Of a stretch of 44,218 nucleotides of DNA, positions 37,605-44,218 are shown piece by piece; positions within the stretch are counted from its first letter, which is position 1, and the number at the start of each line of letters is the position of its first letter. Below the pieces are notes generated by a model. That model did no database searches. It worked only from the letters and a program-made list of their open reading frames with translations, and was not told the DNA's origin. Position numbers and translations under genes: made by a program. Source of the DNA: an uncultured beta proteobacterium (GTDB lineage Bacteria > Pseudomonadota > Gammaproteobacteria > Burkholderiales > Burkholderiaceae_C); assembly GCA_903822205.1 (NCBI GenBank), contig CAIJOK010000032.1, forward strand, positions 1 through 44,218, in the 5' to 3' direction.

Positions 37605-40600
37605 GGTTTGCCCCCATCTGTGAGTTCCAAAGCAGCGTACAGCGCATCCATGAACTCATCGACCTTGATGGGTTTGGTGAGGTAGCGCAAAAAGCCAGCC
37701 TCTTTGCCCTTCTTGATGTCGCTGGGCATGGCGTTGGCGCTGATGGCCAGTGCCGGAATGTGCGCTGTAGCAGGGTCTTCGCGCAATAGCCTCAAAATCT
37801 CAAAGCCATTGATGCCCGGCAAATTGATGTCAAGCAAGATCACATCCGGCAACACCTCATGGGCCAGTGCGATGCCGATTTTGCCGTTGATGGCCGTCAG
37901 CAGGCGAATGGAGGCATGGCGCTCGATGATTTTCTCAACCAGTGTCATGTTGGCGGGGTTGTCCTCCACATAAAGCAGGGTGCGCACCTGGCTAGGCACG
38001 TCGGGCATTGCGCTTAGTCCCAGGGCCTGGATGCGGCTCTCCAGACCCACCTCGGGTGCGGCCACAGATGGCAGCTCAAACCAGAACACACTGCCTGTAC
38101 CCACGCTGCTCTCTACACCGATGATGCCGCCCATCAGTTCAACGAGTTGCTTGGCCACCACCAGCCCGATACCGGTGCCCTCCACACTGCCGGCCTCTTG
38201 ACCCAAACGGTTGAATGCCTGAAACAACTGGGATTGCTGGGTCAGGTTCATGCCGATACCGGTATCACGGATGCTCACGCGGATGCGATCTTGGGCATTA
38301 GGTGTGCAGATCACCTCGACACTGCCGTGCTCAGTGTTGTATTTGATTGCGTTGGTCAGCAGGTTGATGAAAACTTGCTTCAGCCGTGTGCGATCGGCCA
38401 GGACAAACAGCCCCATGCCCACCGGCGGAAAGATCATCTGGATGCCCAGTTGTTGCACCTGAGGCTCAAACATGCCCTTGCACTCCTGCAAAATTTCATC
38501 CAGCAACACCGGCTCTTTGGACATGGGTATCAGCCGCGACTCGATTTTGGTCATGTCCAAAATCTCGTTGATCAGCTTGAGCAAATGCCAACCGGCCCGC
38601 AAAATCTGCGAAATGCTGGCCTGCTGGCCGTCGGTGGGCGCAGGCAGTTCAGACTCCATCAACTGGGCAAACCCCAAAATAGCATTGAGCGGGCTGCGCA
38701 GCTCGTGGCTCATGCTGGACAAAAAGTCGGATTTGGCCAAGTTGGCTTTTTCGGCCAGGGCGCGGGCAGATTCAAGCTCAATGCTTTTCTCTTCCAGCAC
38801 ACGGTCCAGGCGTTTGCGCTCGGTGATGTCACGCGCCGCAGCAAACACCCCTTGCAGTATGCGGTCACGGTCATAAAACGTGGTGGCGTTGTAGGACACC
38901 TCGGTCTCAAGCCCTTCGCGGGTGCGTGCCGTCAGTTCGTAATCGGTCACTTTCTTTTCAACCAGCGCCAGATTGATGGCGGCCTCGGCGCGATCCGGGT
39001 CTGTAAAGTATTTTTTGAAAGGTGCTCCGATCAGTTCGTCGCGGGTACATCCGGTCAGCGCCTCCATTTGCTTGTTGGAGTCGGTGATGATGCCCGCAGG
39101 GTCGGTGGTCATGATCGCGTCAATGTTGCATTCAAACAGCGATCGGGTATAGAACTGGTAGTCGCGCAGACGTTGGTCCAGTTTTTTGCGCTCTTCTTCG
39201 ATCTGCATCCGTGCGGTGTTGTCTGTACCGATCAGCAGATAGCCAATGATGGCATCTTGATCATCGCGCAGTGCCGTGACCGACACCACCGCCGGAAAGC
39301 GGCTGCCATCCTTGCGGATATAGGTCAATTCATAAATGTCTTCAATCCCGCGTGAGGCCTTGAACACCAGGGCCTCAAACCCGGGGGTGATCGGAGTATC
39401 CAGCTCGGTGCTTAGACTTTTGGCACGGGCGATCACCTCTTGGGGGTCAGAAATATCGGCGGGTGTGATCTTGTTCATCACCTCCAACGCGGTATAGCCC
39501 AACATGCGCTCGGCACCCACATTAAAAATCTGGATCACACCCTTGGCATCGGTGGCAATGCTCGAGAAATTGGCACTGTTAAAAATTGCATTTTGTAGTG
39601 CACCCGCTTTGAGCAAGGCCTCTTCGGCCTCTTTGCGCGCAGTGTTATCGGTGCCGATCAGCAGATAGCCAATGATGGCCTCTTGATCATCACGCAGTGC
39701 CGTGACCGACACCACAGCCGGAAATCGGCTGCCGTCCTTGCGGATGTAGGTCAGCTCGTAAATGTCTTCAATTCCGCGAGAGGCCTTGAACACCAGGGCC
39801 TCAAACCCGGGGGTGATCGGAGTATCCAGCTCGGTGCTTAAACTTTTGGCGCGGGCAACCACCTCTTGGGGGTCAGAAATATCGGCGGGTGTGATCTTGT
39901 TCATCACCTCCACGGCGGTATAGCCCAACATGCGCTCGGCACCCACATTAAAAATCTGGATCACACCCTTGGCATCGGTGGCAATGCTCGAGAAATTGGC
40001 ACTGTTAAAAATTGCATTTTGCAACGCACCTGCTTTGACCCCTGCCTCTTCGGCCTGTTTACGCATCGACACATCCCGCACAATACCGGTGAAATGACGC
40101 TCACCGCCCAGTTGCATTTCATTGAATGCGATCTCTAACTCAAACAGGCTGCCGTCTTTTTTGCGCCCTGTCACTTCACGTTCACAAGCAGCGGTTTGCC
40201 CCCCATTGAACTGAACCCACTCCGGGATCAGCAAATTGAGGGGTTGGCCGAGGATGTCTGCGCTGTGGTAACCAAACATGGTTTCAATGGCAGGATTGAC
40301 GGTCTCAATGATGCTGCCATTGGCGTGGAGGGTGATGATGCCGTCCATCACGGCATTCAGAATGGCTTGGATCAGGGCAGCACTGTCGCGTGCTGTTTGT
40401 TGCACGGCATATTCTGCGGTCACGTTGCGAAATACCAGCACAGCACCGATCACTTCACCATCATGGCACCTGATGGGGGCGCAACTGTCGGCAATGTCGT
40501 ATTCGTGGCCATCGCGGGCCAGCAATACGGTGTGATTGGCAAGGCCTTGCACCGTGCCATGCAGCAAAGCATCCATGACCGGAATGGCCACGGCCTGACG

Positions 40601-41500
40601 AGTGTTCTTGTTGATGATCTGAAGAATGTCGCCGATCTGGCGGCCAATGGCCTGTGTACGGGGCCAACCGGTCAACTGCTCGGCCAGTGGATTAAGACGG
40701 GTCACACAGGCATTGGCATCGGTAGAGATCACCGCATCGCCGATCGAATTGAGCGTGACAGCCAGTTGCTCTTCACTGGCCTGCAGGCTTAGATTGGTTT
40801 GCTGCAACTGTAGGTTTAAGGCCTCTTGCTTGTCGAGCAACTGCCGGGTTTCAAGGTGTCGCTGTGCATCAAGCTGCAACCGGGCTTGTCGGTAGAACAC
40901 CCAAACCAACGATAGTGCAGTCAACAGCACCAGCAGGCTTGCCCCAGCAATCAGCCCAAACAGATGGCGCATGTTGGACTCAAACTCGGCTTCGCGCTGG
41001 GTCAGCAGAGTGTCTTCTTGTTGGATAAAGCGGCCCATCTCTGTCCGAATGGCATCCATAAGCGGCCTGCCGTTGCCGTTGCTGACCATTTGGGTGGCGA
41101 CACCAGTTCCCTTCTGGTGGCGACGCACCTCGATGACCTGTGCCAACTCTGCCATCTTGGCGTTGATCAGCGGCAGAGCCTTGTCCAAGTGTTGGCTGGC
41201 CGCATCCAGTTTGACCTGCTGGCGCAGGGTGGTCAGTCGGATCGGAATGTCATCGCGCACTGCCAGATAGGGCTGCAAAAACACTTCGTCACCCGTGATC
41301 AGATAGCCCCGCTGACCGGTCTCGGCATCTTTCAGGTCAGACAAAACATCCCCCGCGCTGTGGATGACCCCACTGACGTGCCGCCGATCCTCCGCACTGG
41401 TGGCGATCTGGTCAAAAGACCAGAATGTGAGCGTCATGCCCAGCCCGGTCAGCAGCATGGCGACCACCATGCCCGCCATGATTTTGGGTGCGAATTTCAT
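37601..41500 (-). CDS. CHASE3 multi-PAS hybrid histidine kinase
   Basis: A 1299-residue hybrid kinase. The ATG at 41500 has GAGGA at good spacing and begins the TM helix directly. Order: TM1 (about 8-27), periplasmic CHASE3-like domain (about 35-175, with DAETGQRGYLITGD), TM2 (about 182-203), coiled coil, five PAS domains (about 243-365, 373-480, 490-620, 632-765, 780-895), HisKA with H932 in SHELRSP, ATPase with DTGIG and GTGIGL, and a receiver with D1224. PAS 3 and PAS 4 are nearly identical, 142 residues apart. It is coupled to the HD-GYP regulator downstream, which suggests control of c-di-GMP breakdown. The signal is unknown. Confidence 0.93.
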   Translation of the reverse strand: MKFAPKIMAGMVVAMLLTGLGMTLTFWSFDQIATSAEDRRHVSGVIHSAGDVLSDLKDAETGQRGYLITGDEVFLQPYLAVRDDIPIRLTTLRQQVKLDAASQHLDKALPLINAKMAELAQVIEVRRHQKGTGVATQMVSNGNGRPLMDAIRTEMGRFIQQEDTLLTQREAEFESNMRHLFGLIAGASLLVLLTALSLVWVFYRQARLQLDAQRHLETRQLLDKQEALNLQLQQTNLSLQASEEQLAVTLNSIGDAVISTDANACVTRLNPLAEQLTGWPRTQAIGRQIGDILQIINKNTRQAVAIPVMDALLHGTVQGLANHTVLLARDGHEYDIADSCAPIRCHDGEVIGAVLVFRNVTAEYAVQQTARDSAALIQAILNAVMDGIITLHANGSIIETVNPAIETMFGYHSADILGQPLNLLIPEWVQFNGGQTAACEREVTGRKKDGSLFELEIAFNEMQLGGERHFTGIVRDVSMRKQAEEAGVKAGALQNAIFNSANFSSIATDAKGVIQIFNVGAERMLGYTAVEVMNKITPADISDPQEVVARAKSLSTELDTPITPGFEALVFKASRGIEDIYELTYIRKDGSRFPAVVSVTALRDDQEAIIGYLLIGTDNTARKEAEEALLKAGALQNAIFNSANFSSIATDAKGVIQIFNVGAERMLGYTALEVMNKITPADISDPQEVIARAKSLSTELDTPITPGFEALVFKASRGIEDIYELTYIRKDGSRFPAVVSVTALRDDQDAIIGYLLIGTDNTARMQIEEERKKLDQRLRDYQFYTRSLFECNIDAIMTTDPAGIITDSNKQMEALTGCTRDELIGAPFKKYFTDPDRAEAAINLALVEKKVTDYELTARTREGLETEVSYNATTFYDRDRILQGVFAAARDITERKRLDRVLEEKSIELESARALAEKANLAKSDFLSSMSHELRSPLNAILGFAQLMESELPAPTDGQQASISQILRAGWHLLKLINEILDMTKIESRLIPMSKEPVLLDEILQECKGMFEPQVQQLGIQMIFPPVGMGLFVLADRTRLKQVFINLLTNAIKYNTEHGSVEVICTPNAQDRIRVSIRDTGIGMNLTQQSQLFQAFNRLGQEAGSVEGTGIGLVVAKQLVELMGGIIGVESSVGTGSVFWFELPSVAAPEVGLESRIQALGLSAMPDVPSQVRTLLYVEDNPANMTLVEKIIERHASIRLLTAINGKIGIALAHEVLPDVILLDINLPGINGFEILRLLREDPATAHIPALAISANAMPSDIKKGKEAGFLRYLTKPIKVDEFMDALYAALELTDGGKP
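39213..40039 (-). repeat. Tandem duplication of one PAS-coding unit (426-bp period)
   Basis: The copies span about 39213-39613 and 39639-40039 and are offset by 426 bp (142 codons). Long blocks are identical at DNA level, including most third codon positions; only scattered changes are seen, clustered toward the ends of the units. This indicates a recent duplication or gene conversion inside the kinase gene. Confidence 0.9.
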
Positions 41501-41629
41501 CCTTGAGTCCTCAGCGAAATGTGCGCACGTGGGCCACTGGCAATGCCGCAGCAGGATGGATAAGTCCATAAGTCACCCATGACCTTTGATGTTGCGCGAA
41601 GCGATCTCAGAACTTACCGCACGACCGAT

Positions 41630-41644
41630 GGTGCAGGTTGCACC
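41630..41644. other. Palindrome in the gap between the two kinase genes
   Basis: GGTGCA and TGCACC form perfect 6-bp arms around a 3-bp loop in the 276-bp divergent gap between the kinase starting at 41500 (-) and the gene starting at 41777 (+). It could be an operator shared by both promoters. I see no convincing -35/-10 pair beside it and no other feature in the gap. Confidence 0.35.
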
Positions 41645-41776
41645 TTTACAGCAAGGTCACATAATGACACACTTTGTGATGATTCGCTGACGAAAGATGG
41701 GCGAAAGCACAATTAATCTGACAACGTCAACGATCAAAGGCGGATCGTCATAAATTGATGAAAGAGATGCTGTGAA

Positions 41777-43360
41777 ATGTCCAGTCTAAAAACAGTCTAT
41801 TTGGTGGTCGATGACTTTGATGTCATGCGCAAAGTGACAGCAGGGCAACTGCGTGCTTTGGGTGGAGACAAAATTTTGACCGCCGCCAACGGGGTTGAAG
41901 CGCTGCGCATTTTGCGCAGAGAGCACGTTGATCTGGTGTTGTCGGACTTAAGCATGCCTGTGATGTCAGGCTTGGACCTGCTGCGGGTGATTCGCGCTGA
42001 CGAACACCTGTGCCGACTTCCTTTCCTGATGATTACATCTGAATCTGACCGACAAATGATTCAAGAAGTGATTGATGCGGGTGTCAACGACCTCTTGTTC
42101 AAGCCCTACACACCCCAGCGTTTGGCCACACACATTCAAAAAATCATGGCATTTCAACATCGGAGGGCGGACCAATTTCAAGCGCAGGCATCGGCCATGC
42201 TGCTTGCGCAGTCGATCACGAGCACATCAACATCCTCTTGTTCTGATTTGACCTTGGACAGCGACTCTCGTCCCAGTGTTCTGATCGTGGATGATGATGT
42301 TGCCAACCAGCTCTTGCTGTCGCGATTGTTCAATAACAATTACCTTGTGCGCACGATCGGCAGTGGTGAAGGAGCCTTGTCCCTTTGTGGTTCAGACGCG
42401 CCTCCTGACCTGGTACTGCTCGATGTCATGATGCCAGGTATGGACGGTTTTGAAGTGGCGCGTCGCATACGTGAGCACCCTGGTTCTGCCAACATTCCGA
42501 TCATTTTTGTCACGGCCATGACCGACCATGAAACTCAATTGAAATGCATGTCGCTGGGTGCCGTTGATTTTGTCAGCAAGCCGATTGACCTGAAAATTTT
42601 GCGGCTGCGCGTCAGCAATTTCATGCGCTATGTGGCGCTGCACAAGCAGTTGCAGACTGCTTATGACGACGTGGTAGAGATGTCTCTTATGCGCGATGTG
42701 GTGGATCAAATCACGCGCCACGATATGCGTGGGCCTTTGGCGGGTGTATTGGGTCTGGTACAGGCCATGACCTGTGACGATGCACCCAACACCCCCGCAA
42801 CCGGTCAACTCAGGCTGGTCGAAGAGACCCTGCTGCAAGTCCTGGACATGATCAACTTGTCGGCTGAAATTTTTAAGATTGAAACGGGTCGATTCAATCT
42901 CAACGCCCTGCCCATCCAAATCGGCGAACTGTTGCAGCGCATTGTGCAAATGGCCCGCATCACTTTTGCAACCAAAAATCTGGATCTGCAAGCCACCACA
43001 GATGTTCGGACAAATAACGAACCCGTGCAAGCGCTGGGTGATGCCTTGTTTTGCTACTCGCTGTTTCAAAACCTGATCAAAAACGCCTGCGAGGCTGCGC
43101 CATCCAACAGCCAAGTGGTGGTATCGATCTCGGACACCCAACCGCTGCGCATTCTCATCCAAAATAACGGTGTCGTGCCAATGGACATCAGGCCAAGGTT
43201 TTTTGACAAATTTACGACACGCAAAAACAGGGGTACTGGACTGGGCACATACTCTGCCAAGTTGCTGGTGGAAGCGCAAGGTGGCCAGATTGCACTGGAG
43301 GTTTCGGATGAAGACAACTTGACTTCCGTGTGGGTGACGCTGCCCCGTGTGTTGGCGTGA
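41777..43360 (+). CDS. Soluble REC-REC-histidine kinase protein
   Basis: A 527-residue cytoplasmic protein with reversed layout: two receivers first, then a kinase module. REC1 (about 5-125) has D57 in LVLSDLSMPVMSG and K109. REC2 (about 167-290) has D216 in LVLLDVMMPGMDGF and K268. The dimerisation/phosphoacceptor helix carries H315 in RHDMRGPL, a variant H box. The ATPase part has NLIKNACEAA and GTGLGTYSAKLL. No membrane segment is present. Such proteins integrate inputs from other kinases. It is divergent from the large hybrid kinase and may be its partner (inference from position). The ribosome-binding site before the ATG is weak. Confidence 0.88.
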   Translation: MSSLKTVYLVVDDFDVMRKVTAGQLRALGGDKILTAANGVEALRILRREHVDLVLSDLSMPVMSGLDLLRVIRADEHLCRLPFLMITSESDRQMIQEVIDAGVNDLLFKPYTPQRLATHIQKIMAFQHRRADQFQAQASAMLLAQSITSTSTSSCSDLTLDSDSRPSVLIVDDDVANQLLLSRLFNNNYLVRTIGSGEGALSLCGSDAPPDLVLLDVMMPGMDGFEVARRIREHPGSANIPIIFVTAMTDHETQLKCMSLGAVDFVSKPIDLKILRLRVSNFMRYVALHKQLQTAYDDVVEMSLMRDVVDQITRHDMRGPLAGVLGLVQAMTCDDAPNTPATGQLRLVEETLLQVLDMINLSAEIFKIETGRFNLNALPIQIGELLQRIVQMARITFATKNLDLQATTDVRTNNEPVQALGDALFCYSLFQNLIKNACEAAPSNSQVVVSISDTQPLRILIQNNGVVPMDIRPRFFDKFTTRKNRGTGLGTYSAKLLVEAQGGQIALEVSDEDNLTSVWVTLPRVLA

Positions 43361-43563
43361 GTGTTGATGCCGACCGAAAATTGACCCAGGGCTGGTTGCC
43401 AATTTTCAAACTGGCAACTGTGGATAAGTTTACTGACTCCTGCTTTTGATGTCCTCTGTCCACGCGCATCAAGGACGTGGCGATGCGACCGGCCTTGCCT
43501 TGGGATTTCTCCTGCTCCAACTGATTGACCAAATGCCCCCCGTACAGCCTTGCGTTTTGATTT
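43361..43563. other. Possible insertion-sequence scrap
   Basis: No intact gene. A perfect 7-bp inverted repeat (GTTGCCA at 43395, TGGCAAC at 43412) with a 10-bp loop follows the upstream gene and could end its transcript or mark an element end. On the minus strand, frames just below 43600 read RTVRALFVEIKTQGCTGG before a stop, which resembles a segment of several transposase families (IS21 or ISL3 type), but this is recognition by eye only. Confidence 0.3.
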
Positions 43564-43737
43564 CTACAAACAACGCACGGACTGTGCGCCGGTAAAGATT
43601 TTAATGACATTGAGGCTCATCTCTTGGGCGAGTTTCTTGAGTTCTTCGATCTGCGAGGGGACGGAGGCGACCTGCTTGTCTTCGTTCTCGGATGACTTGC
43701 GGGCGTAAAGAAAATATCTGACAGGTTTGGCGATCAT
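43564..43737 (-). pseudogene. Serine recombinase, N-terminal fragment
   Basis: A 57-codon frame whose first 45 or so residues match the start of serine site-specific recombinases: VRYFLYARKSSENEDKQVAS, then PSQIEEL and AQEMSLNVIKIF. S15 in YARKS is the expected nucleophile. The frame then ends in SVRCL and a stop, so the rest of the catalytic domain and all DNA-binding parts are missing. The break lies near 43580-43600, where transposase-like sequence begins in another frame. Its ATG overlaps the stop of the upstream HTH gene (ATGA), so the two were once a coupled pair. As it stands it cannot be an active recombinase. Confidence 0.75.
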
Positions 43738-43910
43738 TTCTTTTCTATTTTGTTGAGGAGCTTGACCATATCAGACTTCTTATACAGCCGGTAGTTGTTG
43801 AGCGGATGGCGGTGAGGTTTAAGCTTTCCTTGCTTATCCCAGTTCCGCAATGTCTGCTTGGTGATCTTAAGCAGGTCCGCCGCTTCATGGATTGTTAGAT
43901 ATTCTGGCAT
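43734..43910 (-). CDS. Small MerR/excisionase-type HTH protein
   Basis: A 58-residue protein, MPEYLTIHEAADLLKITKQ at the start, then TLRNWDKQGKLKPHRHPLNNYRLYKKSDM and a Lys-rich end. This is the winged-helix fold of MerR/excisionase proteins; the WDKQGKLKP wing is also seen in the N-terminal domain of IS607-family TnpA. AAAGGAG lies seven bases before the ATG and a strong promoter precedes it. It is coupled by ATGA overlap to the truncated serine recombinase. It probably bound the recombinase's element ends or regulated its expression. The gene itself appears intact. Base composition is visibly more AT-rich than the chromosomal genes. Confidence 0.8.
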   Translation of the reverse strand: MPEYLTIHEAADLLKITKQTLRNWDKQGKLKPHRHPLNNYRLYKKSDMVKLLNKIEKK

Positions 43911-43937
43911 AGCTTTTCTCCTTTAAGGTTATAAAAC

Positions 43938-43966
43938 ATTATAACTTGTGTCCGATTTCGGTTCAA
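43938..43966 (-). promoter_or_regulatory. Sigma-70 promoter for the HTH-recombinase pair
   Basis: On the minus strand TTGAAC (43966-43961) and TATAAT (43943-43938) are separated by exactly 17 bp, close to consensus. Two TTATAA palindromes (43929-43934 and 43939-43944), one overlapping the -10, could serve as an operator for the HTH protein. Confidence 0.75.
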
Positions 43967-43984
43967 GTCCTTTGTCGTCTCTAA

Positions 43985-44000
43985 AAAAAGAATTCTTTTT
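43985..44000. other. 16-bp perfect AT-rich palindrome
   Basis: AAAAAGAATTCTTTTT is a perfect palindrome about 20 bp upstream of the -35 box of the HTH gene. It may act as a bidirectional terminator or a protein site. The surrounding 43967-44133 stretch shows no gene. Confidence 0.5.
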
Positions 44001-44133
44001 GCTTTAATGACCATGACATGACATTTCAAAATTTTAAATCACTCACGGCCAGCGCCTCGCCCGACCCGCGACCGACACCCCCTTCCAAGGACCCGTAAAC
44101 TTACACAAGCATTTGTGCCAAAACAAAGCCATC

Positions 44134-44218
44134 CTACCGCATAGATTGAAGCCTTTTTAAGAGGGCAAGGTTTTGCAGGATAGAACGCTGGACAGCTTTC
44201 TCATACTTGATAACCTTC
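44134..44218 (-). CDS. C-terminus of an unidentified protein (partial)
   Basis: The minus frame is open from the window edge to a TAG at 44134-44136 and reads KVIKYEKAVQRSILQNLALL followed by KRLQSMR. The amphipathic, Lys/Leu-rich end looks like a real helical C-terminus, and resembles the ends of short proteins often seen beside mobile elements, but I cannot name a family. The start lies beyond the window. Confidence 0.4.
   Translation of the reverse strand, partial: KVIKYEKAVQRSILQNLALLKRLQSMR

Noticed and set aside
38147-39355. 402-codon open frame on the plus strand opposite the hybrid kinase
   Set aside because: Antisense shadow of a clear multi-domain kinase; no domain or ribosome-binding site.

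Overview
The window looks like a chromosomal segment of a betaproteobacterium in Burkholderiales, most likely Comamonadaceae or a close relative. This rests on recognisable protein families and gene orders (hda - HAD-IB phosphatase - pcnB - folK; TPR protein - lolB; dynamin-like GTPase - mutY; def - fmt divergent from a LysM protein and dprA), and on the sequence being GC-rich by eye. It was not tested by any search. No rRNA or tRNA gene was recognised.

Layout. 1-288 holds a decayed N-terminal piece of an integron-type tyrosine recombinase. 565-4329 (+) is a housekeeping run: Hda, HAD-IB phosphatase, poly(A) polymerase, FolK. 4360-9416 (-) carries GlgC, a hybrid sensor kinase and RfbB, each alone without its usual pathway partners. 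9477-13023 (-) is a compact cbb3 oxidase operon, ccoS-N-O-Q-P; ccoQ (47 codons) and ccoS (45 codons) were found by reading the gaps. 13247-15549 (-) is a TPR protein coupled to LolB, divergent from a dynamin-like GTPase coupled to MutY (15679-18761, +).

18883-31309 (-) is a large chemoreceptor cluster: four methyl-accepting proteins, a CheW, a CheV and a stand-alone Aer-type PAS protein that overlaps the gene of a hairpin-anchored receptor. The last pair looks like a two-protein energy-taxis receptor of the CetA/CetB type. No CheA, CheY, CheR or CheB is present, so the cluster must feed a kinase encoded elsewhere. 31438-35567 is def-fmt (-) divergent from a LysM protein and dprA (+). 35628-43360 is a second signalling block: an HDOD protein, a CHASE3/five-PAS hybrid kinase coupled to an HD-GYP response regulator, and a soluble REC-REC-kinase protein. 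43361-44218 is an accessory edge: a possible transposase scrap, an HTH protein with its own good promoter, a cut-off serine recombinase, and the C-terminus of an unknown protein.

Three things stand out. First, the CetA/CetB-like pair inside a receptor-only chemotaxis cluster, where one receptor shares its sensor domain with the histidine kinase 10 kb away. Second, short direct repeats of 8-11 bp in three copies, each of a different sequence, sit just upstream of or across start codons of signalling genes (15654, 22965, 28034, 31371, 35591). Third, recent domain-level duplication: two neighbouring PAS domains of the large kinase are nearly identical, and the four receptors share almost interchangeable signalling domains.
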